Assembly (NCBI GenBank): GCA_030592355.1
Contig: JAUVJE010000014.1
Span: 1 to 19,498 of the forward strand
Origin: Clostridia bacterium
GTDB taxonomy: Bacteria > Bacillota > Clostridia > DUPQ01
Length of the DNA stretch: 19,498 nucleotides
Direction of reading: 5' to 3'
In this document: positions 8,671 to 16,449 of the stretch, piece by piece
Numbering within the stretch: the first letter of the stretch is position 1
Layout: each line of letters starts with the position of its first letter
Made by a program: the position numbers and the translations under genes
Notes under the pieces: generated by a model
The model's database searches: none
What the model was told of the DNA's origin: nothing
What the model saw: the letters and a program-made list of their open reading frames with translations, nothing else

Positions 8671-10456
8671 CGTCATTTCTCCAATAACTGTTAAGCGGTA
8701 TTTCAATTACCACTTCCGTTCCTTTTTCAGCAGTACTGTTTATCTGTATCTCCCCGTTGTGGGCGGCTACTATTTCCTTGGCTATTGCAAGACCAAGACC
8801 GGTTCCGCCCATTTTTCTAGAACGGGCTTTATCTACCCTATAGAATCTATCAAAAATTCTTGACAAATCTTTCTCGGGAATACCCATTCCATTGTCTGCC
8901 ACTTTTATTTGTATATTCCCTTTGTTTTTTGTAGCATATATTGTTATTTCCCCACCTGGATCCGTGTATTTAACAGAATTCATCAACACGTTTATCAGAA
9001 CCCTTTGGATTTTATCAAAATCGAAAACTGCCTTACCCTGATAAATGATTTCTTTTTTTATTGTATGTTTTTTGTCATTTGCAGCAATCAGTACTTTTTC
9101 AACAGTACTGTTAATAAGATCAGCAACTTGATGCTTCCGGAAATTAAGCACAGTTCTTTTCATATCAAGCGCTGACAGCGAAAGCAAGTCTTTTACCAGC
9201 TCTGACATCCTGTCTGCTTCTGCTTCAATGACATGCAGAAATTCTCTTTTGGTTTTTTCATCATCAACATTTCCGCCAAGAAGCGTTTCTGTATAGCTTT
9301 TTATAGAAGTCAGCGGGGTTTTTAACTCATGGGAAACATTAGCTACGAATTCTTTTTGCATGGTATCCAGTTTCTGTTGCTCGGTGATATCTCTTAGAAT
9401 CAGGATACTCCCTTCGTTTTTTAACTCAGCATCTGTAAATAATGCAAAGCCCAGCCGCATTATCCTGCCGCCAAGCCAAAGAGATAGTTTTTTTTCATTG
9501 ACAGCATCAGTCTCATTCATTATTTCTTCCGCCGTGGCTTCAATATGATACTCCCTCAGCACCTGATCCAGGGTTTCATCCATTCTGACTCTGTTGAGCA
9601 TCGCCAGCGCCTCAGGATTGGCATGAATGATATATCCCTCCTTACTAAAGGCTATAATCCCGTCAGTCATATTATTTAATATGGTGTCTACTTTACCTTT
9701 TTCATTCTTTATCTCTTCAAGCATATTTTTTAAACTCTGGGACATATAGTTTATTGAACTGGTAAGCTGTCCGATTTCATCACTTCCCTGTCTGTCCAGA
9801 ATTTGTCCGAATTTCCCCTCTGCAATTTCCTTTGTTTTTTCAGTAATGTTTTCAATCGGCGTAGTAATCGCCTTGGAAATTAAAACTCCGAAAACAAAGG
9901 CAATTAAGAGTGATATTAGAAGAGCCGTGAAAATAATATTATTGAATTGTGTAACCATGTTCTGCCAATCCTGCTTGTAATATCTGAAATAAAATACAAT
10001 ATCGGCTTTTTTAACAGCATAATCATAAAACGTTTTACCGCTTATGGTAACAAGCTTGTCACCGTCTCCCTTTTCTCCTGCTGCCGCCCTGATAAAATTT
10101 TCTGACAGGTATAAGTCATAAACAAATTCGACTTCTTCTCTATTGAGAAAATTGAAGTCGCTGCTGTATGGAATATTATCGTTGGTATTGATTATAGTGT
10201 AGCTTTTATTATCCCCGTAGATATCAAATAAACCCGCATAAAGCGTACTCATATCTACATAAGCGGTATAGGCGTCAAGCTCTTCGTTTGCTTCCGGTTT
10301 ATAATTATTGAATCCTTTTTCGATGCCGTTCTTAAACTGATTGTAATGGAAACTTTCAATGTTGATGTTTAAAAGAATGCCAATCGGAATAACAAGGCAC
10401 ACGGCGATTACACCAATGAAAAGTACAATTTTCCACCTTAGGCTTCTTTTTACCAT
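8663..10456 (-). CDS. walK: Cell-wall-metabolism sensor histidine kinase WalK
   Basis: This membrane kinase phosphorylates WalR and coordinates peptidoglycan remodelling with growth. The product is 597 residues. The order is TM1 (10-32), an extracytoplasmic domain (33-170), TM2 (174-194), HAMP (195-247), a coiled linker, PAS (about 255-360), HisKA and HATPase_c. Catalytic features are intact: phospho-acceptor His376 in FVANVSHELKTPLTSIKSY, the N-box LINVLMNSVKYTDPGG with Asn493, the G1 box DNGMGIPEKD (521-530), the F box IFDRFYRVD, and the G2 box GGTGLGLAIAKEI. Domain order and the following yycH/yycI support WalK over PhoR, whose kinase core is similar. The ATG lies 8 nt after the walR stop. 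The best Shine-Dalgarno (AAAGGA, inside walR) is rather far upstream, so coupled translation is likely. Confidence 0.92.
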   Translation of the reverse strand: MVKRSLRWKIVLFIGVIAVCLVIPIGILLNINIESFHYNQFKNGIEKGFNNYKPEANEELDAYTAYVDMSTLYAGLFDIYGDNKSYTIINTNDNIPYSSDFNFLNREEVEFVYDLYLSENFIRAAAGEKGDGDKLVTISGKTFYDYAVKKADIVFYFRYYKQDWQNMVTQFNNIIFTALLISLLIAFVFGVLISKAITTPIENITEKTKEIAEGKFGQILDRQGSDEIGQLTSSINYMSQSLKNMLEEIKNEKGKVDTILNNMTDGIIAFSKEGYIIHANPEALAMLNRVRMDETLDQVLREYHIEATAEEIMNETDAVNEKKLSLWLGGRIMRLGFALFTDAELKNEGSILILRDITEQQKLDTMQKEFVANVSHELKTPLTSIKSYTETLLGGNVDDEKTKREFLHVIEAEADRMSELVKDLLSLSALDMKRTVLNFRKHQVADLINSTVEKVLIAANDKKHTIKKEIIYQGKAVFDFDKIQRVLINVLMNSVKYTDPGGEITIYATKNKGNIQIKVADNGMGIPEKDLSRIFDRFYRVDKARSRKMGGTGLGLAIAKEIVAAHNGEIQINSTAEKGTEVVIEIPLNSYWRNDDE

Positions 10457-10464
10457 AACAGCGA

Positions 10465-11148
10465 CTAATCCTTTCTAAAGTAATAGCCAACGCCGCGTTT
10501 GGTAAGAATATATTCGTTGATATTATTTGAAAGTTTCTCTCTGAGACGGCTTACAGTTACATCGACCGTCCGCATATCCCCGAAATATTCATAATCCCAG
10601 ATTTTTTCCATAAGAGTTTCCCTTGAAAAAACTTTACCGGCGTTTTGAACAAGATATTTGATGAGTTCAAACTCTCTGGCGGTCATGTCAATTATTTTAC
10701 CATCTTTTTTTACTTCATATCTGGCTAAGTCAATTTCCAAATCAGAAATTGAAATAACATCAGTGCTTCCAATGGTGTTTGCCAGAGTGCTTCTTCTCAG
10801 ATTAGACTTTATTCTTGCAATGAGCTCTCTGGGACTGAATGGCTTGGTAACATAATCGTCTGCTCCCATTTCCAACCCCAGCACTTTGTCCACTTCCTCT
10901 TCTTTTGCTGTAAGCATTATTATAGGCGTCTGTATTTTTTCCCTTAATTTCCGGCATACCGCAAATCCATCATAAATGGGCAGCATAACATCAAGCAGAA
11001 TAATATCCGGATTGAGCCTCAGGGCTTTTTCTATTGCTTCCTTACCGTCGTAGGCTTCTATGGTTTCAAATCCTTCTTTAATCAGATTATATTTTAGGAT
11101 ATCAACAATATTTTTTTCATCATCAACTATAAGAATTTTAGCCGGCAA
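10465..11148 (-). CDS. walR: DNA-binding response regulator WalR
   Basis: This OmpR/PhoB-type response regulator is the partner of WalK. In Bacillus it controls cell-wall hydrolase genes and is essential. The receiver domain (1-118) has acidic residues Asp10-Glu11, phospho-acceptor Asp53 in DIILLDVMLP, Thr80 and Lys102 in YVTKPFSPREL. The C-terminal winged helix (about 130-227) contains DMTAREFELIKYL and RTVDVTVSRLREKL. The start is a TTG. The TTG at 11148 is 9 nt after GGAGG and gives 227 residues with Asp53 numbered as in Bacillus WalR; a TTG at 11154 is only 3 nt away. It is the first gene of the walR-walK-yycH-yycI(-kbl) operon, and its promoter must lie in the 110-bp divergent gap. Confidence 0.93.
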   Translation of the reverse strand: MPAKILIVDDEKNIVDILKYNLIKEGFETIEAYDGKEAIEKALRLNPDIILLDVMLPIYDGFAVCRKLREKIQTPIIMLTAKEEEVDKVLGLEMGADDYVTKPFSPRELIARIKSNLRRSTLANTIGSTDVISISDLEIDLARYEVKKDGKIIDMTAREFELIKYLVQNAGKVFSRETLMEKIWDYEYFGDMRTVDVTVSRLREKLSNNINEYILTKRGVGYYFRKD

Positions 11149-11173
11149 ATACAAATACCTCCATGAAAGTAGC

Positions 11174-11202
11174 TTGTTACATTATATCATATATTATATT
11201 AT
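11174..11202 (+). promoter_or_regulatory. Candidate promoter for the sialidase-like/DGC operon
   Basis: TTGTTA (11174-11179), a 17-nt spacer and TATTAT (11197-11202) match a sigma-A promoter reasonably well. They lie about 55 bp before the GTG start at 11258. The stretch is very AT-rich, so chance matches are likely. On the opposite strand a TATAAT (11186-11181) sits 18 nt before the walR Shine-Dalgarno but lacks a recognisable -35. The walR and sialidase-like promoters therefore probably overlap face to face. Confidence 0.4.
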
Positions 11203-11257
11203 GTATAGGAATGAAGCTATAGGCGCTGGGGTATCGGTAATTGATAAGGAGTTATAA

Positions 11258-12376
11258 GTGGGACAACTAAAGAAAATTAAAGACATAACAGTATATAAGG
11301 ACGAAAACTACTGTACTTTTCCGAATGCAATAGTTCTTCGCGATGGAACAATAATGGTAAGTTTCAGGCAGGCCCCCGATTGGCAGAAAGAATTTAGCGA
11401 CGTTACCCATGGAGATCCTTCATCCATAGGCGTTTATGTCAAATCTTCTGACAACGGGAAAACATGGTTGTCAAAACCCGGGTTGATATACCGGCATTTT
11501 TTCTATGGTGTTCAGGACCCGTGTCTTAGTCTTCTTAACAACGGCACAATACTCAGCACTTTTTTCATGTGGAAATTCAATGAAAGAAAATCAACTGTCA
11601 CTGATTCAGTAAAGCCTCATTTTATTAATGACAACTATGAAATGGAAATGATGGATGCCCATTCAACCCGCTCATACGACGGTGGGGAAACATGGGATAA
11701 TCCTATCTGCATTGACTATGCGGGCAAAAATGGCTTAAGGTCATCTGTAAGGGGCAATGCAATTGAGCTTAACGATGGTTCTATCATATTAGGCATAGCA
11801 GTTTATGACAAGGATATGAGTAAGCGTCTGATTAGAATCGTTAAAAGCTTTAACCAAGGAAAAACATGGGAAAAACTTGCAGATATCGTCCATCCTGACG
11901 GACATTTCATGGGAGAACCTAATCTCTTTAAAACGAAATCGGGAAAACTGGTATGTTTCATGAGAACTCATGTTAACGACCCCGAACGCAATGTATATGA
12001 CGACGGCAATAACGATATGTCGCCTATGCATGTCAGTTATTCATATGGCGAAGGAAAAACATGGACGCTTCCCGAAAAAACAAAATATACATCACCAAGT
12101 CCGTTCCATGCTCTGCAGCTTAAAAGCGGCAATGTGCTGATGACTTACGGCCACCGTTATTCACCTTATGGAATTAAAGCAGTTCTGCTAAACGAAGAAT
12201 TAACTGACTTGCATGATGCAAAAGAAATACTGATCAGAGACGATGGTGTAAATGTTGATTTAGGTTATACAAGCTCGGTTCAGATGCCCAATGATGATGT
12301 ATTGGTTACTTATTACATATTCAGCAAGGATGATACAACCCGCTATATCAGCGGCACTATATTAAGAGAGGAGTGA
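11258..12376 (+). CDS. Sialidase-like BNR/Asp-box beta-propeller protein (probable intracellular glycoside hydrolase)
   Basis: The product is a 372-residue protein of the exo-alpha-sialidase-like superfamily. Four Asp-box motifs of the S-x-D-x-G-x-T-W type occur at residues 63-70 (SSDNGKTW), 139-146 (SYDGGETW), 197-204 (SFNQGKTW) and 262-269 (SYGEGKTW), consistent with a six-bladed propeller. The last two have lost the aspartate. Arginines at 37 (SFRQ), 165 (VRGN) and 236 (MRTH) are spaced like a sialidase arginine triad. The classical N-terminal RIP motif is replaced by TFPNAIVLRDG. There is no signal peptide or anchor, so it should be cytosolic. It may act on imported glycans, but the substrate cannot be assigned. 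The start is a GTG with AAGGAG 6 nt upstream. It diverges from walR and is followed 16 nt later by a diguanylate cyclase. Confidence 0.75.
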   Translation: MGQLKKIKDITVYKDENYCTFPNAIVLRDGTIMVSFRQAPDWQKEFSDVTHGDPSSIGVYVKSSDNGKTWLSKPGLIYRHFFYGVQDPCLSLLNNGTILSTFFMWKFNERKSTVTDSVKPHFINDNYEMEMMDAHSTRSYDGGETWDNPICIDYAGKNGLRSSVRGNAIELNDGSIILGIAVYDKDMSKRLIRIVKSFNQGKTWEKLADIVHPDGHFMGEPNLFKTKSGKLVCFMRTHVNDPERNVYDDGNNDMSPMHVSYSYGEGKTWTLPEKTKYTSPSPFHALQLKSGNVLMTYGHRYSPYGIKAVLLNEELTDLHDAKEILIRDDGVNVDLGYTSSVQMPNDDVLVTYYIFSKDDTTRYISGTILREE

Positions 12377-12392
12377 CCGGAGAATAAATTTT

Positions 12393-14051
12393 TTGCCGGC
12401 GAAAGTTAAAACGCATATGATTAAAAAGAAACATATAATAGTAATCAGTTTAATTGTCCTTTTTACCGGGCTGTTATTAACCTTCTCCTATAGTATGAAA
12501 ACTGAAATTCAAAAAGCTGATGGAGTTGTTCTAAAAGCCGAAGATTTCAGTAACGGTTACAATGATTTGTCTGTCAGGATACTAAAAAGAAACGAACCTA
12601 AAATCAGCACCTATACAACAACCATCTCCGGGGATGTCCTGAAATCTATTGCCGGAGAAAACATACACCTGATTATATTCAGACTAAATGTCCAGGCTGT
12701 GAGAGTTTATTTCAACGATGTGTGTATCGGCACCCACGGCGACATTGATACAGCGCAATCACATATCTATAATTCCCTCGGAAGTTTTTCTATACCCAAA
12801 GCAAAAATTCTTGATACAAATACAATAAAGTTAGAGATTAATTCTCTTTACATGATAGGTTTGGAAAAGGACCCCATAGGAATAGTAGACTACGAAACTT
12901 CAAGACATATTGCCGAAAAAATCGAATTCAGAACACAGGGTTTAACTTATATCGGAATTGGTGTATTTATTCTCGGCATCATAATAACCTTAATGATGAT
13001 TTTCCTCGCTGAGAAGAAAAACATCGGACTGGTATATTTTCTTATATCTATTGTTTTTCTCTCGATCTACTCAATGGATTTTATGAAATTCACACATCTG
13101 TCCATCTCCTATATGTCCTTCAAAAAAATCATTGTTTTTTCATTGTTTGCATGCATCTTTTTTCTTGGGTTATCTTTTAGTAAAATGTTCAATTCTAAAA
13201 TTTCATGGATGTTCAGTTCTTTTCTGTTTTTTGTGATTTCTCTTGCGGTAATTTTCATCGGCGACTTGATTGTATTTAAGAGCATTTATAATATTCTGAT
13301 TCCATTAATAGCAATAAATTTTATTTTGTGGATTGTAATTGCGGCAAAAAACCTAAACAAAAAAGACGAGGCTATTATTTTTCTGTGTAGTTTCATAAAC
13401 CTTCTGATACTATCTGTATCAGACGGTCTTCAAATGGTTATTCTCGGCGGAACCCTATCTACTTCTATTGTTTCGCACGTACTGATTTTCTCCTTTATTC
13501 TCATACTTGTGCTATATCTGGAAATTAGCCGGAGGAATGTAACAATAGCAACCGAAACCCGCCAACGATCTCATTTTTACATGCAGGCAATCACCGATCC
13601 TCTTACGGGAGCATTTAATTTAAAACACACAATTAGTCTCCTGTCATCCGAAATATCTCCCTATACGGTGGCAATGATAGATATTGATGATTTTAAATTG
13701 GTTAATGACAAATTCGGACACCAGGGCGGAGATTTTATGCTTAAGCATCTTGTAAAAAAAATGCAGGATGAATTCAGGGATAATGATTTAATCGGGCGTT
13801 ATGGCGGCGATGAATTTATTGTTGTTTTACGTGGTTGCTCAGAGAAAAATGCATTCGATATCATGAATCGGTTCCGGCTGCATATTGAAAATGACCGGCT
13901 GCATTATGGCAGCAACACAATGAATACAACTTTGTCCATAGGCATCTTTTATTGTGACAGAATTGAAGAGGATTCTACTATGGTTATTAAATATGCAGAC
14001 GAAGCATTATATCGTGCAAAACACAATGGCAAAAATCAGGTGTCAATCTGA
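12393..14051 (+). CDS. Membrane diguanylate cyclase (N-terminal sensory domain, seven TM helices, GGDEF)
   Basis: This enzyme should make cyclic di-GMP from two GTP. The 552-residue protein has TM1 (14-32), an extracytoplasmic domain of about 140 residues, then seven hydrophobic helices (about 185-206, 211-228, 246-263, 270-289, 296-317, 326-345, 358-377) and a cytosolic GGDEF domain (about 400-552). The layout resembles 7TMR-DISM sensors, and the segment around RVYFNDVCIGTHGD resembles a carbohydrate-binding-like jelly-roll; this part is inference. Catalytic signals are intact: DPLTGAFN, MIDIDDFKLVNDKFGHQGGD, and RYGGDEF with GGDEF at 471-475. An inhibitory I-site RDND is present at 462-465. 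The start is a TTG with GGAG 10 nt upstream; an ATG at 12417 lacks a Shine-Dalgarno. The gene is probably co-transcribed with the sialidase-like gene. Confidence 0.88.
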   Translation: MPAKVKTHMIKKKHIIVISLIVLFTGLLLTFSYSMKTEIQKADGVVLKAEDFSNGYNDLSVRILKRNEPKISTYTTTISGDVLKSIAGENIHLIIFRLNVQAVRVYFNDVCIGTHGDIDTAQSHIYNSLGSFSIPKAKILDTNTIKLEINSLYMIGLEKDPIGIVDYETSRHIAEKIEFRTQGLTYIGIGVFILGIIITLMMIFLAEKKNIGLVYFLISIVFLSIYSMDFMKFTHLSISYMSFKKIIVFSLFACIFFLGLSFSKMFNSKISWMFSSFLFFVISLAVIFIGDLIVFKSIYNILIPLIAINFILWIVIAAKNLNKKDEAIIFLCSFINLLILSVSDGLQMVILGGTLSTSIVSHVLIFSFILILVLYLEISRRNVTIATETRQRSHFYMQAITDPLTGAFNLKHTISLLSSEISPYTVAMIDIDDFKLVNDKFGHQGGDFMLKHLVKKMQDEFRDNDLIGRYGGDEFIVVLRGCSEKNAFDIMNRFRLHIENDRLHYGSNTMNTTLSIGIFYCDRIEEDSTMVIKYADEALYRAKHNGKNQVSI

Positions 14052-14062
14052 TTAACTTAATA

Positions 14063-14091
14063 TTCTCAAATATCTTGAATTATGTTATAGT
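14063..14091 (+). promoter_or_regulatory. Weak candidate promoter for tRNA-Thr
   Basis: TTCTCA (14063-14068), a 17-nt spacer and TATAGT (14086-14091) would start transcription about 12 nt before the tRNA 5' end. The -35 matches consensus at four of six positions. Read-through from the cyclase gene is an alternative. Confidence 0.35.
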
Positions 14092-14110
14092 GTCTATTGC
14101 ATAATTATAT

Positions 14111-14185
14111 GCCACTGTGGCTCAGGGGTAGAGCAGCTCATTCGTAATGAGCGGGTCATCGGTTCAATTCCGATCAGTGGCTCCA
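14111..14185 (+). tRNA. tRNA-Thr (anticodon CGT)
   Basis: This is a 75-nt cloverleaf with encoded CCA. The acceptor arms GCCACTG and CAGTGGC pair at all seven positions. The D stem is GCTC/GAGC, the anticodon stem GCTCA/TGAGC with loop TTCGTAA places CGT at 14143-14145, and the T stem is ATCGG/CCGAT with loop TTCAATT. The anticodon CGT reads the threonine codon ACG. The discriminator base is T. It stands alone between a cyclase gene and its own terminator. Confidence 0.97.
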
Positions 14186-14218
14186 ATAAATCCGGCAGTA
14201 TGCCGGATTTATTATTTA
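14185..14218 (+). terminator. Intrinsic terminator after tRNA-Thr
   Basis: A perfect 12-bp stem, AATAAATCCGGC (14185-14196) and GCCGGATTTATT (14202-14213), encloses a 5-nt loop and is followed by a T-rich tail. Because the stem begins at the last base of the CCA, it is dedicated to the tRNA transcript. The sequence is symmetric enough to also work on the minus strand, but no minus-strand gene ends here. The rest of the gap up to 14433 holds only a candidate promoter. Confidence 0.82.
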
Positions 14219-14359
14219 TACTATGCAGTAAAACAATTGATTAATACCTGCGAATATACTTTTCATGAATTCCCTAATGAAAATTATACTTGAACAAATA
14301 TGCAACAGCCTATACGATAAATGACATAAAAACAGTCAGATAATATCTTAACCTTGAAT

Positions 14360-14388
14360 TTAACTTGCATTATGGTTTATTCTATACT
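14360..14388 (+). promoter_or_regulatory. Candidate promoter for the GNAT-gpsA cluster
   Basis: TTAACT (14360-14365), a 17-nt spacer and TATACT (14383-14388) give a plausible sigma-A promoter about 45 bp before the ATG at 14434. It follows the tRNA terminator, so a new promoter is expected in this gap. Confidence 0.42.
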
Positions 14389-14433
14389 AGAGAAAAGCAA
14401 ATTGATTAACTTACCCAGAGTCAGTTAGTCGAA

Positions 14434-14886
14434 ATGGAGATATTTGAATTTATGGAAAAGAACCTGCCGGATGGAATAAATTTTAAAACAGGGATTTATC
14501 CGTGCAAAGAGGAAATAATGACCCTCTATTCAGACGCAGGGTGGCATGCTTACACCTCTGATCCTGATTTGTTGATGAGGGGTATAAAAAATTCATTGCT
14601 TGTTTATACAGCATGGGTTGACAATGAACTCGCAGGCCTTGCACGAATAGTCGGCGACGGCTGCACCATAATCTATATTCAGGATATTCTGGTACTTGGC
14701 AAGTACAGGCGCATGGGCATTGGCAGAACGCTGATGCGTATGATAAAAGATCAATATACCCATGTTCGCCAAATGGTGCTAATGACAGATAATAACAATG
14801 AAACCTATGGGTTTTATACTTCTATAGGTTTTAACCCTGCTGATGAAAACGGGTGCAGGACATATTTAAAAAATAAAGGAGAATAG
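14434..14886 (+). CDS. GNAT-family N-acetyltransferase
   Basis: This is a single-domain acetyl-CoA-dependent acyltransferase of 150 residues. The acetyl-CoA pyrophosphate-binding loop (R/Q-x-x-G-x-G) is seen at residues 92-97 as RRMGIG within VLGKYRRMGIGRTLMRMI. It follows a beta-strand ending DILVLG and precedes a NNNETYGFYTSIGF segment typical of the C-terminal half of the fold. The substrate cannot be deduced. The ATG at 14434 has no good Shine-Dalgarno; the ATG at 14452 (residue 7) has GGAG 12 nt upstream, so the protein may be six residues shorter. The next gene starts one base after its stop, and the Shine-Dalgarno for that gene (AAAGGAG) overlaps its last codons. Confidence 0.88.
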   Translation: MEIFEFMEKNLPDGINFKTGIYPCKEEIMTLYSDAGWHAYTSDPDLLMRGIKNSLLVYTAWVDNELAGLARIVGDGCTIIYIQDILVLGKYRRMGIGRTLMRMIKDQYTHVRQMVLMTDNNNETYGFYTSIGFNPADENGCRTYLKNKGE

Positions 14887-14887
14887 C

Positions 14888-15388
14888 ATGTTTCTAAAAA
14901 AGCTGGCCCTCACAAAAAAGCAACTTGATGCAATTGCCATTTCAACAGGAATCTTTATCATTTTACTAATACTTTTAATCAGTATGATGTTTACAGGAGA
15001 AAATGAGACCGGAACGGACATTGACTTTTTTGGTTATCAATTCAGTGTTTCAAAAACAGAAGTATACATAACAATTCCAGGTGACGGCCAGACGATAATA
15101 CCAATAAATGATGATACTTACCATGGTCTTGAGACTCTGAGCAAAATTATCAATGACGCTAATGACAAATGGCTTTCTGCTTTACGAAATGCATTGATTT
15201 TTCTTTATCTGATGGTCTTTATACTCATAATAATTAAAAAACGAGACACCTACCTTCAGGGCTTGTTTAAAGGCTTTCTTATTGGTTCAGCTCTGCTTTT
15301 ACTACTATACGTAATGCAGGGATTACTCGAGGTAAACAGCCTGTTGATATCATTTGGCCATGACTATACACACCTTTTTTACCACTAA
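14888..15388 (+). CDS. Unrecognised membrane protein with three predicted TM helices
   Basis: I do not recognise a family for this 166-residue protein. It has a short basic N-terminus, TM1 at about 14-35, a polar segment of about 60 residues (36-98) carrying DIDFFGYQFSVSKTEVYITI and no cysteines, TM2 at about 100-116, a KKRD turn, TM3 at about 128-147 and a short tail. The basic N-terminus and KKRD loop suggest that the polar segment faces outside. It begins one base after the acetyltransferase stop with a strong AAAGGAG, so the two are coupled. It is followed 41 nt later by a GpsA-like gene. Reading frame and ribosome binding site make it a real gene; the function is unknown. Confidence 0.8.
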   Translation: MFLKKLALTKKQLDAIAISTGIFIILLILLISMMFTGENETGTDIDFFGYQFSVSKTEVYITIPGDGQTIIPINDDTYHGLETLSKIINDANDKWLSALRNALIFLYLMVFILIIIKKRDTYLQGLFKGFLIGSALLLLLYVMQGLLEVNSLLISFGHDYTHLFYH

Positions 15389-15429
15389 AACAGTCATGTT
15401 GAGGCAATTGCTAATAAGAGGATAGATAA

Positions 15430-16395
15430 ATGAATGCTACTGTACTGGGCTGCGGACGCTGGGGCACCTATATAGCCCACTATCTTAATACAAAAGGTCA
15501 CAATGTTCTTTTATGGGGACGTAAAGATTCTCCCCGACTGAAAGAACTAATACATTCAGGTGGTAATGAATACATGCCCCTTGATAAGCATATCCGCACA
15601 TCTACTTCCTTGGAAATAGCTCTTAACTATGCTGATACCGTTTTTATATCAATCAGTTCCCAGCATCTGAGAAATTTAGCGAAAGCTATTTCACAGTATA
15701 AAATTGATGGTAAAACCATAGTCTTATGTATGAAGGGAATTGAAAATAATACCGGTCTTCGTCTTACAGAGGTAATAAAAGAAGAATGCGGCGATGCAGT
15801 AAAAACCGCTGTATGGGTTGGACCCGGCCATGTACAGAATTTCTTAAAAGGAATACCCAGCTGTATGATAATAGACTCCAACTCCGAAGAATTAAGCAAG
15901 TTCTTGGTCGGGCAGCTAAGCAGTAACCTTATCCGACTGTATTATGGCCATGATTTAATAGGCACTGAAATCGGAGCCGCTGCTAAAAATATCGTAGGCA
16001 TAGCTGCGGGAATGCTGGACGGTCTTGGGTATCATAGTCTCAAGGGAGCTCTTATGGCAAGGGGTGCCAGCGAGTTTTCTAAAATGGTGGTAGCCATGGG
16101 CGGACAGGCTCAGACAATATATGGTTTGTCGCATCTGGGCGATTATGAAGCCACGCTTTTTTCACCTTACAGCCATAACAGAAAATTTGGAGAAGATTTT
16201 GTTCATGGAAACAAATTTGACAAACTTGCAGAAGGCGCAACAACCGTAAAATCTTTTGTAATGCTCTCTAAAAAATATAACATTGAGCTGCCGATTGCAA
16301 AAGTCATCTATTCTGTTATCTATGAAAATCTGGACATAAGGACCGGAATAATGGAACTTTTTTCACGTCCCCTTAAACATGAATTCGAAAAATAG
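15430..16395 (+). CDS. GpsA-type NAD(P)-dependent glycerol-3-phosphate dehydrogenase (divergent paralogue)
   Basis: The product is 321 residues, the usual size of GpsA, which interconverts dihydroxyacetone phosphate and sn-glycerol 3-phosphate for phospholipid synthesis. The N-terminal Rossmann motif is VLGCGRWGTYIA (5-16), a variant of GxGxWG. The two conserved lysines appear in CMKGIE (Lys102) and GAAAKNIVGIAAG (Lys186). The C-terminal domain carries GALMARGASE, GLSHLGDYEAT and SHNRKFGEDF, which correspond to the GpsA segments ALITRGxxE, GLGDL and SRNxxFG. The usual GPSxAxE loop is replaced by GPGHVQNFLKGIPS, so this may be a second, specialised enzyme. The Shine-Dalgarno AGAGGAT precedes the ATG. 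A PocR-domain regulator follows 54 nt downstream. The gene symbol is left blank because the sequence is divergent. Confidence 0.82.
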   Translation: MNATVLGCGRWGTYIAHYLNTKGHNVLLWGRKDSPRLKELIHSGGNEYMPLDKHIRTSTSLEIALNYADTVFISISSQHLRNLAKAISQYKIDGKTIVLCMKGIENNTGLRLTEVIKEECGDAVKTAVWVGPGHVQNFLKGIPSCMIIDSNSEELSKFLVGQLSSNLIRLYYGHDLIGTEIGAAAKNIVGIAAGMLDGLGYHSLKGALMARGASEFSKMVVAMGGQAQTIYGLSHLGDYEATLFSPYSHNRKFGEDFVHGNKFDKLAEGATTVKSFVMLSKKYNIELPIAKVIYSVIYENLDIRTGIMELFSRPLKHEFEK

Positions 16396-16449
16396 TCACT
16401 CTTTTTGCGATAATGTATACTGTAACGGATTGAGGAAGGTAAAGAATTG

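Noticed and set aside
8671..8706. N-terminal extension of yycH by 12 codons
   Set aside because: It lies inside the end of walK. The ATG at 8670 has GGAG at 8 nt spacing and yields the usual short cytosolic tail before the TM helix.
14235..14335. Very short open frame (about 19 codons from an ATG near 14273) between tRNA-Thr and the GNAT gene
   Set aside because: There is no ribosome binding site and it is too short to distinguish from chance in AT-rich DNA.
14050..14413. 11-nt direct repeat TGATTAACTTA near 14050 and 14404 flanking the tRNA
   Set aside because: It could suggest a tRNA-associated insertion boundary, but it is short, AT-rich, does not overlap the tRNA 3' end, and no integrase or mobile gene is present.
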